Source: Limosilactobacillus reuteri (lineage in GTDB: Bacteria; Bacillota; Bacilli; Lactobacillales; Lactobacillaceae). Taken from it: a stretch of 64,000 nucleotides of DNA. The position numbers and the translations under genes were made by a program. Under the pieces are notes generated by a model, which saw only the letters and a program-made list of their open reading frames with translations, made no database searches and was not told the origin of the DNA. Positions within the stretch are counted from its first letter, which is position 1. The number at the start of each line of letters is the position of its first letter. Of the stretch, positions 16,918 through 26,654 are shown piece by piece. The stretch lies in the NCBI RefSeq assembly GCF_034259105.1, contig NZ_CP139478.1, positions 720,001 to 784,000 of the forward strand. Reading direction: 5' to 3'.

Positions 16918-17889
16918 ATGAATTTCTTAAGTGCAGTTTTGACTATTCTTAGTTCATTCTTAATTACGTTTTTATTAATGCCCTCGTTAATTAAATATTT
17001 TCGGGCAAAAAAAGAAGGTCAGCAGATTCGTAAAGAAGGTCCTACCTGGCATGCTAAAAAGGCTGGGACGCCAACAATGGGAGGATTATTATTCATCTTC
17101 TCTGCAGTAGTAACAATTTTGTGGGTTGCTGCTTGGCAAGGATTAATTACGAATACGCTGTGGGCACTCCTCTTTGTCCTGGTTGTTTATGGCCTAATTG
17201 GGATGTGGGATGATAGTATTAAAATCTTTCATCATCAAAATGAAGGCTTTAAGCCATGGCAAAAGGCGCTATGCCAGGTATTAGCAGCAATGGTCTTTAC
17301 TGTTATTTACCAGCATGAAGGTTTTCAAATGGGCTTTGGAACAACGCAAATTGGTTGGCTTTACGGTTTGTTTATTATTTTTTGGATCGTCGGCTTTTCC
17401 AATGCCGTTAATTTAACTGATGGACTTGATGGCTTAGTAAGCGGCCTTTCCATTATTTCTTTTGCGGCTTATTTAATTATTGCGTTGGTAAATCTCAATC
17501 AACCAGGTTATCCGGAAATTGCTCTTTTCTGTTTAGCAATGATCGGAACTTTACTAGGTTTCTTCCCTTATAATCATAAGCCCGCTAAGATTTTCATGGG
17601 TGATATGGGATCTTTAGCAATTGGGGCATCTTTAGCCGCTGTTTCATTGTTATTACATCACGAATGGTCTTTATTAGTAATTGGAATCGTTTATGTTTGT
17701 GAAACTGCTAGTGTTATTCTTCAAGTGGCTTCATTCAAAACAACTGGTAAACGAATTTTTAAGATGACTCCAATCCACCATCATTTTGAAATGAGCGGGT
17801 GGAGCGAATGGAAAATTGATATTGTGTTTTGGCTTGTAGGGTTAGTGGCTGCAATTATTGCTGTTACAACAATCTTATTAGTTGGTTAG
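16918..17889 (+). CDS. mraY: Phospho-N-acetylmuramoyl-pentapeptide-transferase
   Basis: MraY transfers phospho-MurNAc-pentapeptide to undecaprenyl phosphate, making lipid I at the membrane. The 323-residue polytopic protein shows the family blocks [10 protein letters not shown] near residue 48, [13 protein letters not shown] near residue 161 and [15 protein letters not shown] near residue 284. ATG at 16918 lies four bases behind TTGGAGG; a longer reading from the TTG inside that site is implausible. It follows pbp2B and precedes murD by 12 bases. Confidence 0.95.
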   Translation: MNFLSAVLTILSSFLITFLLMPSLIKYFRAKKEGQQIRKEGPTWHAKKAGTPTMGGLLFIFSAVVTILWVAAWQGLITNTLWALLFVLVVYGLIGMWDDSIKIFHHQNEGFKPWQKALCQVLAAMVFTVIYQHEGFQMGFGTTQIGWLYGLFIIFWIVGFSNAVNLTDGLDGLVSGLSIISFAAYLIIALVNLNQPGYPEIALFCLAMIGTLLGFFPYNHKPAKIFMGDMGSLAIGASLAAVSLLLHHEWSLLVIGIVYVCETASVILQVASFKTTGKRIFKMTPIHHHFEMSGWSEWKIDIVFWLVGLVAAIIAVTTILLVG

Positions 17890-17901
17890 GAGCAAAGAGA
17901 A

Positions 17902-19272
17902 ATGAAAAAAATTGATGAATATCAAGGTAAAAAAGTTCTTGTAATGGGTTTCGGAATTAGCGGAATTAATGCGGCCCACTTATTGGAAAAACTTGGTGCA
18001 AATGTTACCGCTAATGATAAAGCAACTCCTAAAAATAACGATATTGTTGATGATTTAGAAGCTGATGGAATCAAGGTAATTACTGGTGATAATCCCATTT
18101 CATTAGCTAATGAAGGTTTCGATGTTGTAGTAAAAAATCCTGGAATTCCTTATGATAATCCATTAGTGGCTGCATTTGTTAAGCAAGGGACACCTATTAT
18201 TACGGAAGCAGAACTAGGATGGCAAATTTTTGATGGTCACCTTGTAAGTGTAACTGGAAGTAATGGGAAGACTACCACAACGACTTTAACCCAACTAATG
18301 ATTGCTGAAAATGCAAAATATCAAGTAAAATATGCAGGTAATATTGGAATTTCCTTTAGTAAAATTGCTGAGGGTTTAGGGCCAGACGATACATTGGTCA
18401 CGGAATTATCTAGTTTCCAATTATTAGGAGCACCAACAATTCATCCGCATATTGCAATTATTACTAACATTTTTTCTAACCATTTAGACTATCATAAGAC
18501 ACGAGAAAACTATATTAATGCAAAGCTTAATATTACCCGGAACCAAACCAAGGATGATTTCTTAGTTATTAACTGGGATCGTGATGAATGGCAAAAGATT
18601 GCCCAGCGTAGTCAAGCTACCATTGTGCCATTTTCTCGTCTCAATAAGAGTCATGAAGGATCTTATGTAGAAGATGGAATGATTTACTGGCGTGGGCAAG
18701 AAGTTATGCCAACCAAAGATATTCGATTGATCGGTCCCCAAAATGTAGAGAATGCGTTGGCAGCAATTGCAGCGGCAAAATTAAGCGGTGTTACAAATGA
18801 TGCAATAAAGAAAGTTTTAACAACATTTAGTGGAGTCCGTCACCGTTTACAATATGTGATGGAATACCAAGAACGACTTTTCTACAATGATTCAAAATCA
18901 ACTGATATTGAAGCCACGGAAGTCGCCTTGCAAGGTTTTGATCGTCCAGTAATTCTTTTGGCGGGTGGTCTTGATCGTGGTTATACCTTTGAACGGTTGG
19001 TTCCGTACTTTAAGAAGCACGTCAAGGCAATGATTGTTTTTGGTGAATGTAAAGATAAAATGAAGGATGCGGGAAATCAAGCTGGGGTTCCAGTAATTGA
19101 AAGTGAAAATGCAATTACTGCGGTACCAGAAGCATGGAAGTTGAGTGAACCAGGAGATGTCATTCTCCTCTCGCCTGCTAATGCTAGTTGGGACCAGTTC
19201 CCGAGCTTTGAAGTTCGTGGTGATAAATTTATTGAAGCAATTGAAGAATTAACAGGAAAGAAGGAACAATAA
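17902..19272 (+). CDS. murD: UDP-N-acetylmuramoylalanine--D-glutamate ligase
   Basis: MurD adds D-glutamate to UDP-MurNAc-L-Ala using ATP. The 456-residue cytoplasmic protein has the N-terminal nucleotide-binding fold ([14 protein letters not shown]), the ATP loop [13 protein letters not shown] near residue 117, and the Mur ligase central block SNHLDYHK near residue 193. The C-terminal domain holds [12 protein letters not shown] and [12 protein letters not shown]. The length is normal. murG starts one base after its stop. Confidence 0.95.
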   Translation: MKKIDEYQGKKVLVMGFGISGINAAHLLEKLGANVTANDKATPKNNDIVDDLEADGIKVITGDNPISLANEGFDVVVKNPGIPYDNPLVAAFVKQGTPIITEAELGWQIFDGHLVSVTGSNGKTTTTTLTQLMIAENAKYQVKYAGNIGISFSKIAEGLGPDDTLVTELSSFQLLGAPTIHPHIAIITNIFSNHLDYHKTRENYINAKLNITRNQTKDDFLVINWDRDEWQKIAQRSQATIVPFSRLNKSHEGSYVEDGMIYWRGQEVMPTKDIRLIGPQNVENALAAIAAAKLSGVTNDAIKKVLTTFSGVRHRLQYVMEYQERLFYNDSKSTDIEATEVALQGFDRPVILLAGGLDRGYTFERLVPYFKKHVKAMIVFGECKDKMKDAGNQAGVPVIESENAITAVPEAWKLSEPGDVILLSPANASWDQFPSFEVRGDKFIEAIEELTGKKEQ

Positions 19273-19273
19273 G

Positions 19274-20386
19274 ATGCGGTTATTGGTATCAGGTGGTGGA
19301 ACTGGTGGTCATATCTACCCGGCATTAGCATTAATCGAACGCTTAAAGCAGGTTGAGCCAGATACTGAAGTGTTATATGTTGGAACAACTCGTGGCCTTG
19401 AGAATAAAATTGTACCGGATGCCGGAATTGAGCTTGAAACAATGCATATACAGGGCTTTAAGCGTTCTCTTTCTCTTGAAAATTTTAAGACAATCTATCT
19501 TTTCTTAAACTCTGTCCATCATGCTAAAAAAATTATTAGTGAGTTTAAGCCTGATGTTGTTTTAGGGACGGGAGGATATGTAAGTGGAGCTGTCCTATAT
19601 GCTGCCGCAAAGAAACATATCCCAACCGTAATTCATGAACAGAATAGCGTTGTTGGCGTAACAAACAAGTTTTTAAGTCGCTATGTTGATCAAATTGCAA
19701 TTGCATTTGAAGCTGCACGCAGTCAATTTCCTGCTGATAAAGTTACAATGGCAGGTAATCCTCGTGCTCAACAGGTAGCAGCTAAAAAAGATAGTGACTT
19801 TTCATGGACCAGTTATGACTTGAAAGATGATGTTCCAACTTTAATGATTTTTGGAGGAAGCCAAGGAGCACCGAAAATCAATAAGACAGTTGTTGACGCT
19901 ATTCCAGAGTTCAATAAGCGTCCTTATCAGGTTATCTTTGCAACTGGTCAAAAACGGTACGATGATGTAAAGAAGCAACTAGCAGAAAGTAATATTAAAC
20001 CGGCTGATAATGTTAAAGTTGTTCCTTACATTAAAGATATGCCGGCTAAAATGCCTCGGGTAGCGGCTTTGGTATCGCGAGCAGGAGCAACCACCATTGC
20101 TGAGGTAACAGCACTCGGAGTTCCTACAATTCTAATTCCTAGTCCGTATGTTACCGCTAACCACCAAGTAAAGAATGCTCAAGCTTTAGTTAAGAACAAT
20201 GCCGGTCTAATGATTACTGAAGACAAATTAGATGCCCGGGCATTACTGACTCAAGCAGATAAGATTATGGAAGATGAAGAAGTACGTAAAGAAATGGCTC
20301 ATGCTGCTGAAAAGATGGGACGGCCAGATGCTGCTGATAGACTAATTAAGATCTTGCATAAGGCAATTGACGAACACGAAAAATAA
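19274..20386 (+). CDS. murG: MurG N-acetylglucosaminyltransferase
   Basis: MurG transfers GlcNAc from UDP-GlcNAc to lipid I, giving lipid II, on the inner face of the membrane. The 370-residue GT-B protein has the glycine-rich loop [14 protein letters not shown] at residues 6-19, [10 protein letters not shown] near residue 97, [12 protein letters not shown] near residue 193 and the nucleotide-binding block [21 protein letters not shown] near residue 270. It is the last gene of the tightly packed mraZ-murG run; divIB follows after 27 bases. Confidence 0.95.
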   Translation: MRLLVSGGGTGGHIYPALALIERLKQVEPDTEVLYVGTTRGLENKIVPDAGIELETMHIQGFKRSLSLENFKTIYLFLNSVHHAKKIISEFKPDVVLGTGGYVSGAVLYAAAKKHIPTVIHEQNSVVGVTNKFLSRYVDQIAIAFEAARSQFPADKVTMAGNPRAQQVAAKKDSDFSWTSYDLKDDVPTLMIFGGSQGAPKINKTVVDAIPEFNKRPYQVIFATGQKRYDDVKKQLAESNIKPADNVKVVPYIKDMPAKMPRVAALVSRAGATTIAEVTALGVPTILIPSPYVTANHQVKNAQALVKNNAGLMITEDKLDARALLTQADKIMEDEEVRKEMAHAAEKMGRPDAADRLIKILHKAIDEHEK

Positions 20387-20413
20387 AGTATAGATTAGGA
20401 AGGGGGAGAAAAG

Positions 20414-21262
20414 ATGTTGGATGATAGATCAGCAATTGAGCATCATAAATATTCACAGCGGCTAACTGAATTAGAAAAGCGAAGTGCTGCTGCTCAACAG
20501 CGACAACAGCAAAGAAAGCCCTCGAAAACTCATGTTGGTAATAAGATTCGTGGGATTAAGATTAAGCGCTATGTTTCTAATGGCGAGCGGGTCTTAAAAT
20601 TAGTTGTATTATTCAGTGTTATTCTCCTCTTTATGCTTTATATTATTTCTCCCTTGAGCAAAATTACCACGGTTCATGTAACTGGTAATCATGATTTAAC
20701 TAAAGAACAAGTAGAAAAAAACACAAATATTTATCCAGGACGGTTTATTTGGGGCGTTTATCTTGCTCGTCATCAACTCACTAAACAAGCTATTCGCAAA
20801 AATCCTCAAATAAAAGATTTAAGGATCAAGGTAACCGGTCCCCAGTCTCTGCAAATATCTGTAAAAGAAAATGCGCTTTTAGGAACAGCGGTGATGAATA
20901 ATGATACATACGCTGTTTTAGCTGACGGCCAATTACAGCGAACAAAAAATGCTGATAATGGTATTGCTTATAAACGTTTTGATGGTCATAAAAATGTTCT
21001 TGCTACAACGGCCGCTCAGCTAGGGAAGTTGAAACCGGCAATAAGAAATGGTATTTCAAGCGTGAGTTATCAACCTACTAAAGAGTATCCAGATCGCGTT
21101 ATTATTTATATGCGTGATGGTAATACAGTTTATGGCGACTTAAATACTATCGGGGATAAAATGGGATATTACCCTGCAATTGCAGCAAGTATGAAAAATA
21201 AGGGGATTATAGATCTTCAAGTCGGAGCTTATTCTTATGACTATGGATCTAAGGATAAATGA
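20414..21262 (+). CDS. divIB: Cell division protein DivIB (FtsQ)
   Basis: This 282-residue bitopic protein has a long basic, Q-rich cytoplasmic head, one membrane segment (about residues 68-88), an extracellular POTRA domain (TTVHVTGNHDLTKEQVEKNT) and a beta domain. It works with FtsL and DivIC at the septum. The ATG lies behind AAGGGGGAGA. It is the last gene before the ftsA promoter gap. Confidence 0.92.
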   Translation: MLDDRSAIEHHKYSQRLTELEKRSAAAQQRQQQRKPSKTHVGNKIRGIKIKRYVSNGERVLKLVVLFSVILLFMLYIISPLSKITTVHVTGNHDLTKEQVEKNTNIYPGRFIWGVYLARHQLTKQAIRKNPQIKDLRIKVTGPQSLQISVKENALLGTAVMNNDTYAVLADGQLQRTKNADNGIAYKRFDGHKNVLATTAAQLGKLKPAIRNGISSVSYQPTKEYPDRVIIYMRDGNTVYGDLNTIGDKMGYYPAIAASMKNKGIIDLQVGAYSYDYGSKDK

Positions 21263-21298
21263 TTTTGTGAAAAACCTTGATAATTCCCTTTTTTGTCA

Positions 21299-21327
21299 TT
21301 GTTTATCTGTGGTAAAATTCTTATATA
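21299..21327 (+). promoter_or_regulatory. Probable ftsA-ftsZ promoter
   Basis: In the 120-base gap between divIB and ftsA, TTGTTT (21299-21304) and TATATA (21322-21327) are separated by 17 bases. This would let ftsA and ftsZ be transcribed apart from the MraZ-controlled promoter. Confidence 0.55.
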
Positions 21328-21382
21328 GGTTAAAAATACAATTAATTTAATTAATGATAGTCTTAGGAGGGTTCCTTTTAGA

Positions 21383-22756
21383 ATGAATAATTCAGAAGTA
21401 TACGTTGGATTAGATATTGGAACCACCTCGATCAAGGCACTGGTGTGTGAAAGTGTTAAGGGTCAGTTGAAAGTTATTGGTGTTGGTGTAGAACGATCGG
21501 CAGGATTAAACCGAGGAGTTATTGTCGACATTGATAAAACCGCCCAGGCAATTTTGGCGGCGGTAGCACAGGCCGAGGAAAAGTCCAACGTAGAGATTCA
21601 AAGTGTTGTAGTTGGCTTACCGGCAAATTACTTACAAATGCAACGAGTACACGGTATGATAACGATTGCAACAAGAGGACAATCAAGAGAGATTGTTAAC
21701 CAAGACGTAATTGACGTTGCTCGTGAAGCATTGACGCAAAGTATTCCCCCCGAGCGGGAAATAATTGATTTAATTCCAACAGAATTTACTGTTGATGGCT
21801 TTTCTGGTATTAAGGACCCCCGTGGAATGGTTGGTGTCCGTTTAGAAATGAAGGCCACCTTGTATACAGGACCTAAGACCATTATTCATAATACAAAAAA
21901 GGCAGTTCAACAGGCAGGATATGACATTAAAGATTTTGTTATTACGCCGATCGCAACAGACTTTAACCTCCTTAATGATGGGGAGCAAGATTTTGGTACT
22001 GTTGTTATTGATTTAGGTGGTGGTCAAACAACGACCAGTATTATTCATGATCATCAATTAAAGTATACTTATGTTGATCCTGAAGGTGGGAAATACATTA
22101 CTAAAGATATTTCTACGGTCATGAATACATCATTAAAAAACGCTGAACAACTTAAGCTAAATCATGGATATGCTATGGCATCCTTAGCCGATGAAGATGT
22201 CCAAGTTGACGTTAATGTTGTTGGCCAAAATGATCCTGTCCAATATTCAGAGCAGTATTTATCAGAAATAATTGAAGCACGAGTACGGCAAATTTTTGAT
22301 CGTATTCAGGATAAACTTAAGGCTATTCATGCCCCTGAATTACCGGGAGGAGTAGTCTTGATTGGTGGAGTGGCTGCTCTGCCAGGAGTTAAGGAACTTG
22401 CTGAACAGTACTTTACTGGTAATATTAAGGTGAATGTTCCAGAACAAATGGGCATTCGTCACCCTCGCTATGCAGTTAGTTTAGCTTTGGGGATGTATGA
22501 AAATCAGTTATCAGATATTGATCGATTAATTAAGCAAACCGTTCAACGAATTGATACAATTAAGAGTCCCCATGAAGAAAAAAGACAAGCTGTTAATCAG
22601 CCACGTCAACAATGGACTGAAAAATCTGATAAATTACAACGTTCACAGCTAGAAGCACAGCAGCAACCAGTTACTGAAGAGCCAGCGCCAAAGAAGAAAA
22701 AGCAAAACGGCCTAAGTAATCGGTTTAAAAACATTTTTAATAATTTATTTGACTAA
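21383..22756 (+). CDS. ftsA: Cell division protein FtsA
   Basis: FtsA is an actin-like ATPase that tethers FtsZ filaments to the membrane. The 457-residue protein opens with the phosphate-1 motif [14 protein letters not shown] and has the phosphate-2 motif [14 protein letters not shown] near residue 211. The last 15 residues ([15 protein letters not shown]) form the amphipathic membrane-targeting helix. It is joined to the core by a charged, Q-rich tail from about residue 385, longer than in E. coli but common in lactobacilli. The ATG follows AGGAGGG. ftsZ is 17 bases downstream. Confidence 0.95.
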   Translation: MNNSEVYVGLDIGTTSIKALVCESVKGQLKVIGVGVERSAGLNRGVIVDIDKTAQAILAAVAQAEEKSNVEIQSVVVGLPANYLQMQRVHGMITIATRGQSREIVNQDVIDVAREALTQSIPPEREIIDLIPTEFTVDGFSGIKDPRGMVGVRLEMKATLYTGPKTIIHNTKKAVQQAGYDIKDFVITPIATDFNLLNDGEQDFGTVVIDLGGGQTTTSIIHDHQLKYTYVDPEGGKYITKDISTVMNTSLKNAEQLKLNHGYAMASLADEDVQVDVNVVGQNDPVQYSEQYLSEIIEARVRQIFDRIQDKLKAIHAPELPGGVVLIGGVAALPGVKELAEQYFTGNIKVNVPEQMGIRHPRYAVSLALGMYENQLSDIDRLIKQTVQRIDTIKSPHEEKRQAVNQPRQQWTEKSDKLQRSQLEAQQQPVTEEPAPKKKKQNGLSNRFKNIFNNLFD

Positions 22757-22773
22757 TTTGGAGGAATACTGCT

Positions 22774-24021
22774 ATGGATAACGAAACGTTCGCTAACGAC
22801 AACCAATTTGCGGAAGCGCAAATCAAAGTAATTGGTGTTGGTGGAGCTGGCGGTAATGCCGTCAACCGAATGATCACTGAAAAAGTACAAGGTGTTGACT
22901 TTATTGTTGCTAACACCGACCTACAAGCATTAAATAATTCTCAAGCAACAACTAAGATCCGCTTAGGACCTAAATTGACAAAAGGATTAGGTGCTGGTTC
23001 AAATCCAGAAGTAGGAGAAAAAGCTGCCCAAGAAAGTGAAGAACAAATTAAAAAAGCTCTTGAAGGCGCAGATATGGTCTTCATTACAGCCGGAATGGGT
23101 GGTGGAACTGGTACCGGAGCAGCTCCAGTTGTAGCTAAGCTTGCTAAAGATAGTGGAGCATTAACTGTTGGTGTTGTGACTCGTCCGTTCTCATTTGAAG
23201 GACCGCGTCGAGCACGCTATGCTGCAGAAGGACTTGAAAAGTTAAAGTCAAATGTTGATACTTTAATTATCGTTGCTAATAATCGCTTATTGGAGATGAT
23301 TGATAAGAAGACACCAATGATGGAAGCATTTAAAGAAGCCGATAATGTTCTTCGTCAAGGTGTGCAAGGTATTTCAGACTTAATTGTTACTCCAGGTTAC
23401 ATCAACCTTGACTTTGCTGATATTAAGACATTGATGTCTAATCAAGGTTCTGCCTTAATGGGGGTTGGTGCTTCTACTGGTGAAAACCGTGCTACTGAAG
23501 CAACTAAGAAGGCTATTTCTTCTCCATTACTTGAAGTGTCAATTGATGGTGCTCAACATGTCTTGATGGATATTACTGGTGGTAAAGACTTATCAATGTT
23601 TGAAGCTCAAGAAGCATCTGATGTGATTAAACAAGCTGCTGGAACTAACGTTGATATTTCATTTGGTATGTCCTTAAATGAATCAATGGGCGATGAAGTT
23701 CGCGTTACTGTAATTGCTACTGGAATTGATAAGAAAAAGAAAATTCAACAACAAAAGCCAGCGGAAAAAGAAGCACCACGAGTAACTCGGTCTATTCCAC
23801 AAGAAGAACAACCCGTTGAACAACCAAAGCAACGAGATCCTTTTGATGGTTGGAATGATCCAACAGCCGATACAAGTAACCAATCAAGAAATTCTGATAA
23901 CGAATTTTCTCACGTTACTAAGCCAGAATTTAACGTATTTAACGATGATGCGGCTAATACGGATGACAATGATGATACTAACTTATCGACTCCACCGTTC
24001 TTCAAGAATCGTCGTAAGTAA
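22774..24021 (+). CDS. ftsZ: Cell division protein FtsZ
   Basis: This is the tubulin-like GTPase that forms the Z ring. The 415-residue protein has [15 protein letters not shown] at the N-terminus, the tubulin signature [13 protein letters not shown] near residue 110 and the T7 loop region [11 protein letters not shown] near residue 210. A disordered linker rich in D, N and Q follows. The conserved C-terminal peptide ends [11 protein letters not shown], the docking site for FtsA and SepF. A terminator follows at 24032. Confidence 0.97.
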   Translation: MDNETFANDNQFAEAQIKVIGVGGAGGNAVNRMITEKVQGVDFIVANTDLQALNNSQATTKIRLGPKLTKGLGAGSNPEVGEKAAQESEEQIKKALEGADMVFITAGMGGGTGTGAAPVVAKLAKDSGALTVGVVTRPFSFEGPRRARYAAEGLEKLKSNVDTLIIVANNRLLEMIDKKTPMMEAFKEADNVLRQGVQGISDLIVTPGYINLDFADIKTLMSNQGSALMGVGASTGENRATEATKKAISSPLLEVSIDGAQHVLMDITGGKDLSMFEAQEASDVIKQAAGTNVDISFGMSLNESMGDEVRVTVIATGIDKKKKIQQQKPAEKEAPRVTRSIPQEEQPVEQPKQRDPFDGWNDPTADTSNQSRNSDNEFSHVTKPEFNVFNDDAANTDDNDDTNLSTPPFFKNRRK

Positions 24022-24031
24022 ATAATTTAGC

Positions 24032-24061
24032 AAAAAGGTGGATTTTTTAATCCGCCTTTTT
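24032..24061 (+). terminator. Terminator between ftsZ and sepF
   Basis: A compact hairpin (AAAAGG.GGATT with AATCC.CCTTTT, loop TTTT) ends in five T. It separates the ftsA-ftsZ transcript from sepF, so sepF-divIVA would depend on read-through or their own promoter. Confidence 0.8.
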
Positions 24062-24091
24062 CTGTTTAGACCTATTAAGGAGGGTAATACA

Positions 24092-24508
24092 ATGGCAGCA
24101 AATTTTTTAAAAAGCCTATTTGGTGAAGAAGACATTGATGAACAAGATGGTCTCTATGAAACAAGTGAGCAAGTTTCAACGCCAGCAAACACAAGCAACA
24201 AAGTAGTTTCAATTAATAGCGGGCGGCTTAACCAAATGAGCCAGATTTCCTTATACGAACCCCGTCTTTATGCAGATGTAAAGCAGATCGCATCCCAATT
24301 ATTAGAAGGACATGCGGTGATCGTTAATTTCACTCAAATGGATACAAATGTTGCAGCACGGTTAGTAGACTTCTTAAATGGCACCGTTTTTGCAATTGAT
24401 GGTGAAATGAAACGGATCGGAAAGGAAATTTTCCTCTGCACCCCTAAAAACTATGAAATCTCAGGTAGTTTAACGAGTAATCTAAAAAATGATGGTGATA
24501 AATTTTAA
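24092..24508 (+). CDS. sepF: Cell division protein SepF
   Basis: SepF bundles FtsZ filaments and anchors them to the membrane in Gram-positive bacteria. The 138-residue product has an N-terminal amphipathic helix ([15 protein letters not shown]), a variable linker, and the C-terminal domain from about residue 60 ([21 protein letters not shown], then [15 protein letters not shown]). ATG at 24092 follows AAGGAGG. An upstream in-frame extension runs back through the terminator and is not real. It starts the sepF-yggT-ylmH-divIVA run. Confidence 0.93.
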   Translation: MAANFLKSLFGEEDIDEQDGLYETSEQVSTPANTSNKVVSINSGRLNQMSQISLYEPRLYADVKQIASQLLEGHAVIVNFTQMDTNVAARLVDFLNGTVFAIDGEMKRIGKEIFLCTPKNYEISGSLTSNLKNDGDKF

Positions 24509-24526
24509 TTACTAAAAGGAGTTAAT

Positions 24527-24787
24527 ATGATCGCATTTTTATTATGGGCTCTTAATCAATTAGTTGATGCTTATATTTTAGTGATAGTTGTGTGGTGCAT
24601 TATGTCATGGTTCCCTAATGCACGTAATTCACGACTCGGTGATGTTATCAATCGGTTGGTAGAACCTTATATGCATTGGTTTGATTTTATTCCTCCAATC
24701 GGTGGGATAAGTTTTGCGCCGATGATCGCTATCCTTGTACTATATTTTGTTCAGGCAGGATTAGCACATATAGCAGCAATCATTTAA
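24527..24787 (+). CDS. yggT: YggT family membrane protein
   Basis: This 86-residue protein has two membrane segments (about 5-25 and 62-84) separated by the conserved stretch MSWFPNARNSRLGDVINRLVEPYMHWF. YggT/YlmG proteins are found in this spot next to sepF in most Firmicutes and are linked to division or envelope homeostasis; the exact role is unknown. It is 18 bases behind sepF and ahead of ylmH. Confidence 0.88.
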   Translation: MIAFLLWALNQLVDAYILVIVVWCIMSWFPNARNSRLGDVINRLVEPYMHWFDFIPPIGGISFAPMIAILVLYFVQAGLAHIAAII

Positions 24788-24809
24788 TTAATACTAAGAG
24801 GAAGTAAAT

Positions 24810-25595
24810 TTGAGCGAAGATAATATTAAACAGCATTTTCGTCCGGATGAAGCTACCCTTATTGACCAAGCAAATGACTGGGTAGCCACTGCAGAAGGTC
24901 AATATCGCCCTGTCCTCACTCCTTTTTTAAATCCACGTGAACGTTTTATTGTCCAAACGATTGTTAATCGAAATAACAATGTTAAAATAACAATGTATGG
25001 TGGTTGGCAAGGAGCAGAAATGCAACGAGTTCTAATTTATCCGCCTTATTATGAACCCTCTATCGAAGACTTTGCTTTACAGGCTTTAGAGATAAACTAT
25101 CCTGTTAAGTTTTCAGAACTTCATCATCGGCAAATTATGGGAACATTGATTGGTGAAGGGATGGAGCGGAATGCATTTGGTGATATTTTAACTGATGGGG
25201 CGCATTGGCAAGTGATCGTAACGAAACCAATGGCAGAGTATTTACGGAAAAACGTTGAGCACGTTGGTCGAATTAAGGTTAAATGGATTCCGATCGCAAC
25301 AGAAGCAGTGGTAACACCTAAAGAGGAATGGGTACCGATAGTTACAACGGTTTCATCACTACGGTTAGATGTTGTGATCGCTGCAGGCTTTAATTATTCA
25401 CGAAACCGGGCAAAGCAATTAATAGAGCATGGTCAAGTTCGATTAAACTGGGAAGAGATTGATCGTCCAGATTATCAAATTGTGGTTCATGATTTGATAT
25501 CTGTACGTCATGGTGGTCGCCTCAGAATCGATATGACTAATGGGAAAACAAAAAAAGATAAAGAAAGAATTACCATTTCAGTTGTAAATGCGTAA
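24810..25595 (+). CDS. ylmH: YlmH, S4-domain RNA-binding protein
   Basis: This 261-residue protein has a C-terminal S4 RNA-binding domain (from LRLDVVIAAGFNYSRNRAK, near residue 183, to SVRHGGRLRI). The N-terminal domain is typical of YlmH, with VQTIVNRN, MYGGWQGAEMQR and LGEGMERNAFGDI-like blocks. In other Firmicutes YlmH binds the ribosome in quality control and affects division. The start is TTG at 24810 behind AGAGGAAG. It lies between yggT and divIVA, as in Bacillus and Streptococcus. Confidence 0.9.
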   Translation: MSEDNIKQHFRPDEATLIDQANDWVATAEGQYRPVLTPFLNPRERFIVQTIVNRNNNVKITMYGGWQGAEMQRVLIYPPYYEPSIEDFALQALEINYPVKFSELHHRQIMGTLIGEGMERNAFGDILTDGAHWQVIVTKPMAEYLRKNVEHVGRIKVKWIPIATEAVVTPKEEWVPIVTTVSSLRLDVVIAAGFNYSRNRAKQLIEHGQVRLNWEEIDRPDYQIVVHDLISVRHGGRLRIDMTNGKTKKDKERITISVVNA

Positions 25596-25616
25596 TTTGA
25601 ATGGAGGAATTTACTC

Positions 25617-26357
25617 ATGAGTTTGACGGTTGATCAAATTAACAATAAGCAATTTAATACTAAGATGCGGGGTTATAATCCTGAAGAAGTTCAAGAATTT
25701 ATTCAGGAAGTTTCACAAACAGTCCAACAATTAATAACTGAAAATAATAATTTACAAGAGCAAGTACGGGCTAATGATAGCAAGATTAAGTACTTTGCTG
25801 ACTTGAAAGACTCTTTAAATAAGTCAATTTTAGTTGCTCAAGAGGCCGCTGATAAGGTTAAAAATAATGCTAAGCGTGAAGCAGATATTATGATTCGTGA
25901 AGCGCAAAAGCAAGCAACTGATATTGTTTCGGAAGCTAATGATAAGTCAAACCAAGTAATTGAAGATGCTGCTAATTCTACTAAGAAGTTAACAAGTGAA
26001 ACTAATGATCTTCGTAAACAGACTCGGATCTTCCGTCAACGGCTTCAAGTCATGCTTGAATCTCAATTAGAAGTCATTAAGAGTAATGAATGGGACAAGC
26101 TTTTAGAAAATGATGACTTGAGTAAATATGACGAAATTGAAAAAATTTTAGGTAGTCGTCTTGACAGCAGTTCAGCAACCAGTGTAGAATCAACTGCAAC
26201 AACTATTAGTGAAGAACAACCTGTTGAATCAGAACAGCCAGTTGCTTCTGCTGAACAATCAGAAGAGAGTGCACCTGCACAACCAACAGCTGTTAACGAT
26301 GACAAAGGGTCAGATGCACCTGAAACTGTTGTCGTCTTCCCTGATAATAACAAGTAA
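25617..26357 (+). CDS. divIVA: Cell division initiation protein DivIVA
   Basis: This 246-residue coiled-coil protein recognises curved membrane at poles and septa. The N-terminal lipid-binding block LTVDQINNKQFNTKMRGYNP and EEVQEFIQEV are clear. A coiled coil (about 32-75) and a second helical region (about 80-150, rich in A, E, K) follow. The last 70 residues are low-complexity, rich in S, E, A and P. It ends the dcw-linked genes; the T-box of ileS comes next. Confidence 0.93.
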   Translation: MSLTVDQINNKQFNTKMRGYNPEEVQEFIQEVSQTVQQLITENNNLQEQVRANDSKIKYFADLKDSLNKSILVAQEAADKVKNNAKREADIMIREAQKQATDIVSEANDKSNQVIEDAANSTKKLTSETNDLRKQTRIFRQRLQVMLESQLEVIKSNEWDKLLENDDLSKYDEIEKILGSRLDSSSATSVESTATTISEEQPVESEQPVASAEQSEESAPAQPTAVNDDKGSDAPETVVVFPDNNK

Positions 26358-26384
26358 ATCACTAGGATCGTATTTTAATAAAAT

Positions 26385-26618
26385 CGTTGAAGAGAATTGG
26401 AATAATTGTCATAACATTAAAGCGAGTCAACAATTGGTGAGAGGTTGATAATGTTTAACTATTCCTGATCATCTCGGAGTACCTCATTTGAGTTAGTTAG
26501 GATGAGGCGGTTCATTATCGTTATCTAATGACATGAGGAAACTTTAATTTTAAAGTTTTAAATCCGGGTGGTACCGCGAAGAAGCTTCGTCCCAGTAATG
26601 GGAGGAAGCTTTTTTATT
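26385..26618 (+). promoter_or_regulatory. T-box leader (isoleucine) of ileS
   Basis: The leader has the T-box sequence GGGTGGTACCGCG at 26566-26578, which pairs with uncharged tRNA. A strong terminator (AAGCTTCGTCCC..GGGAGGAAGCTTTTTT, 26582-26617) follows. The stem I region contains GATCATCTCGGAG, whose ATC at 26468-26470 sits in the usual specifier context for isoleucine. Low charging of tRNA(Ile) should stabilise the antiterminator and switch on ileS. Confidence 0.92.
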
Positions 26619-26654
26619 ATTAAAATACAAGAATTAATGAAAGGGGTAGTTACA

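Noticed and set aside
26568..26654. N-terminal extension of IleS starting at GTG 26568.
   Set aside because: It would begin inside the T-box sequence and run through the terminator hairpin; ATG 26655 has a proper ribosome site.
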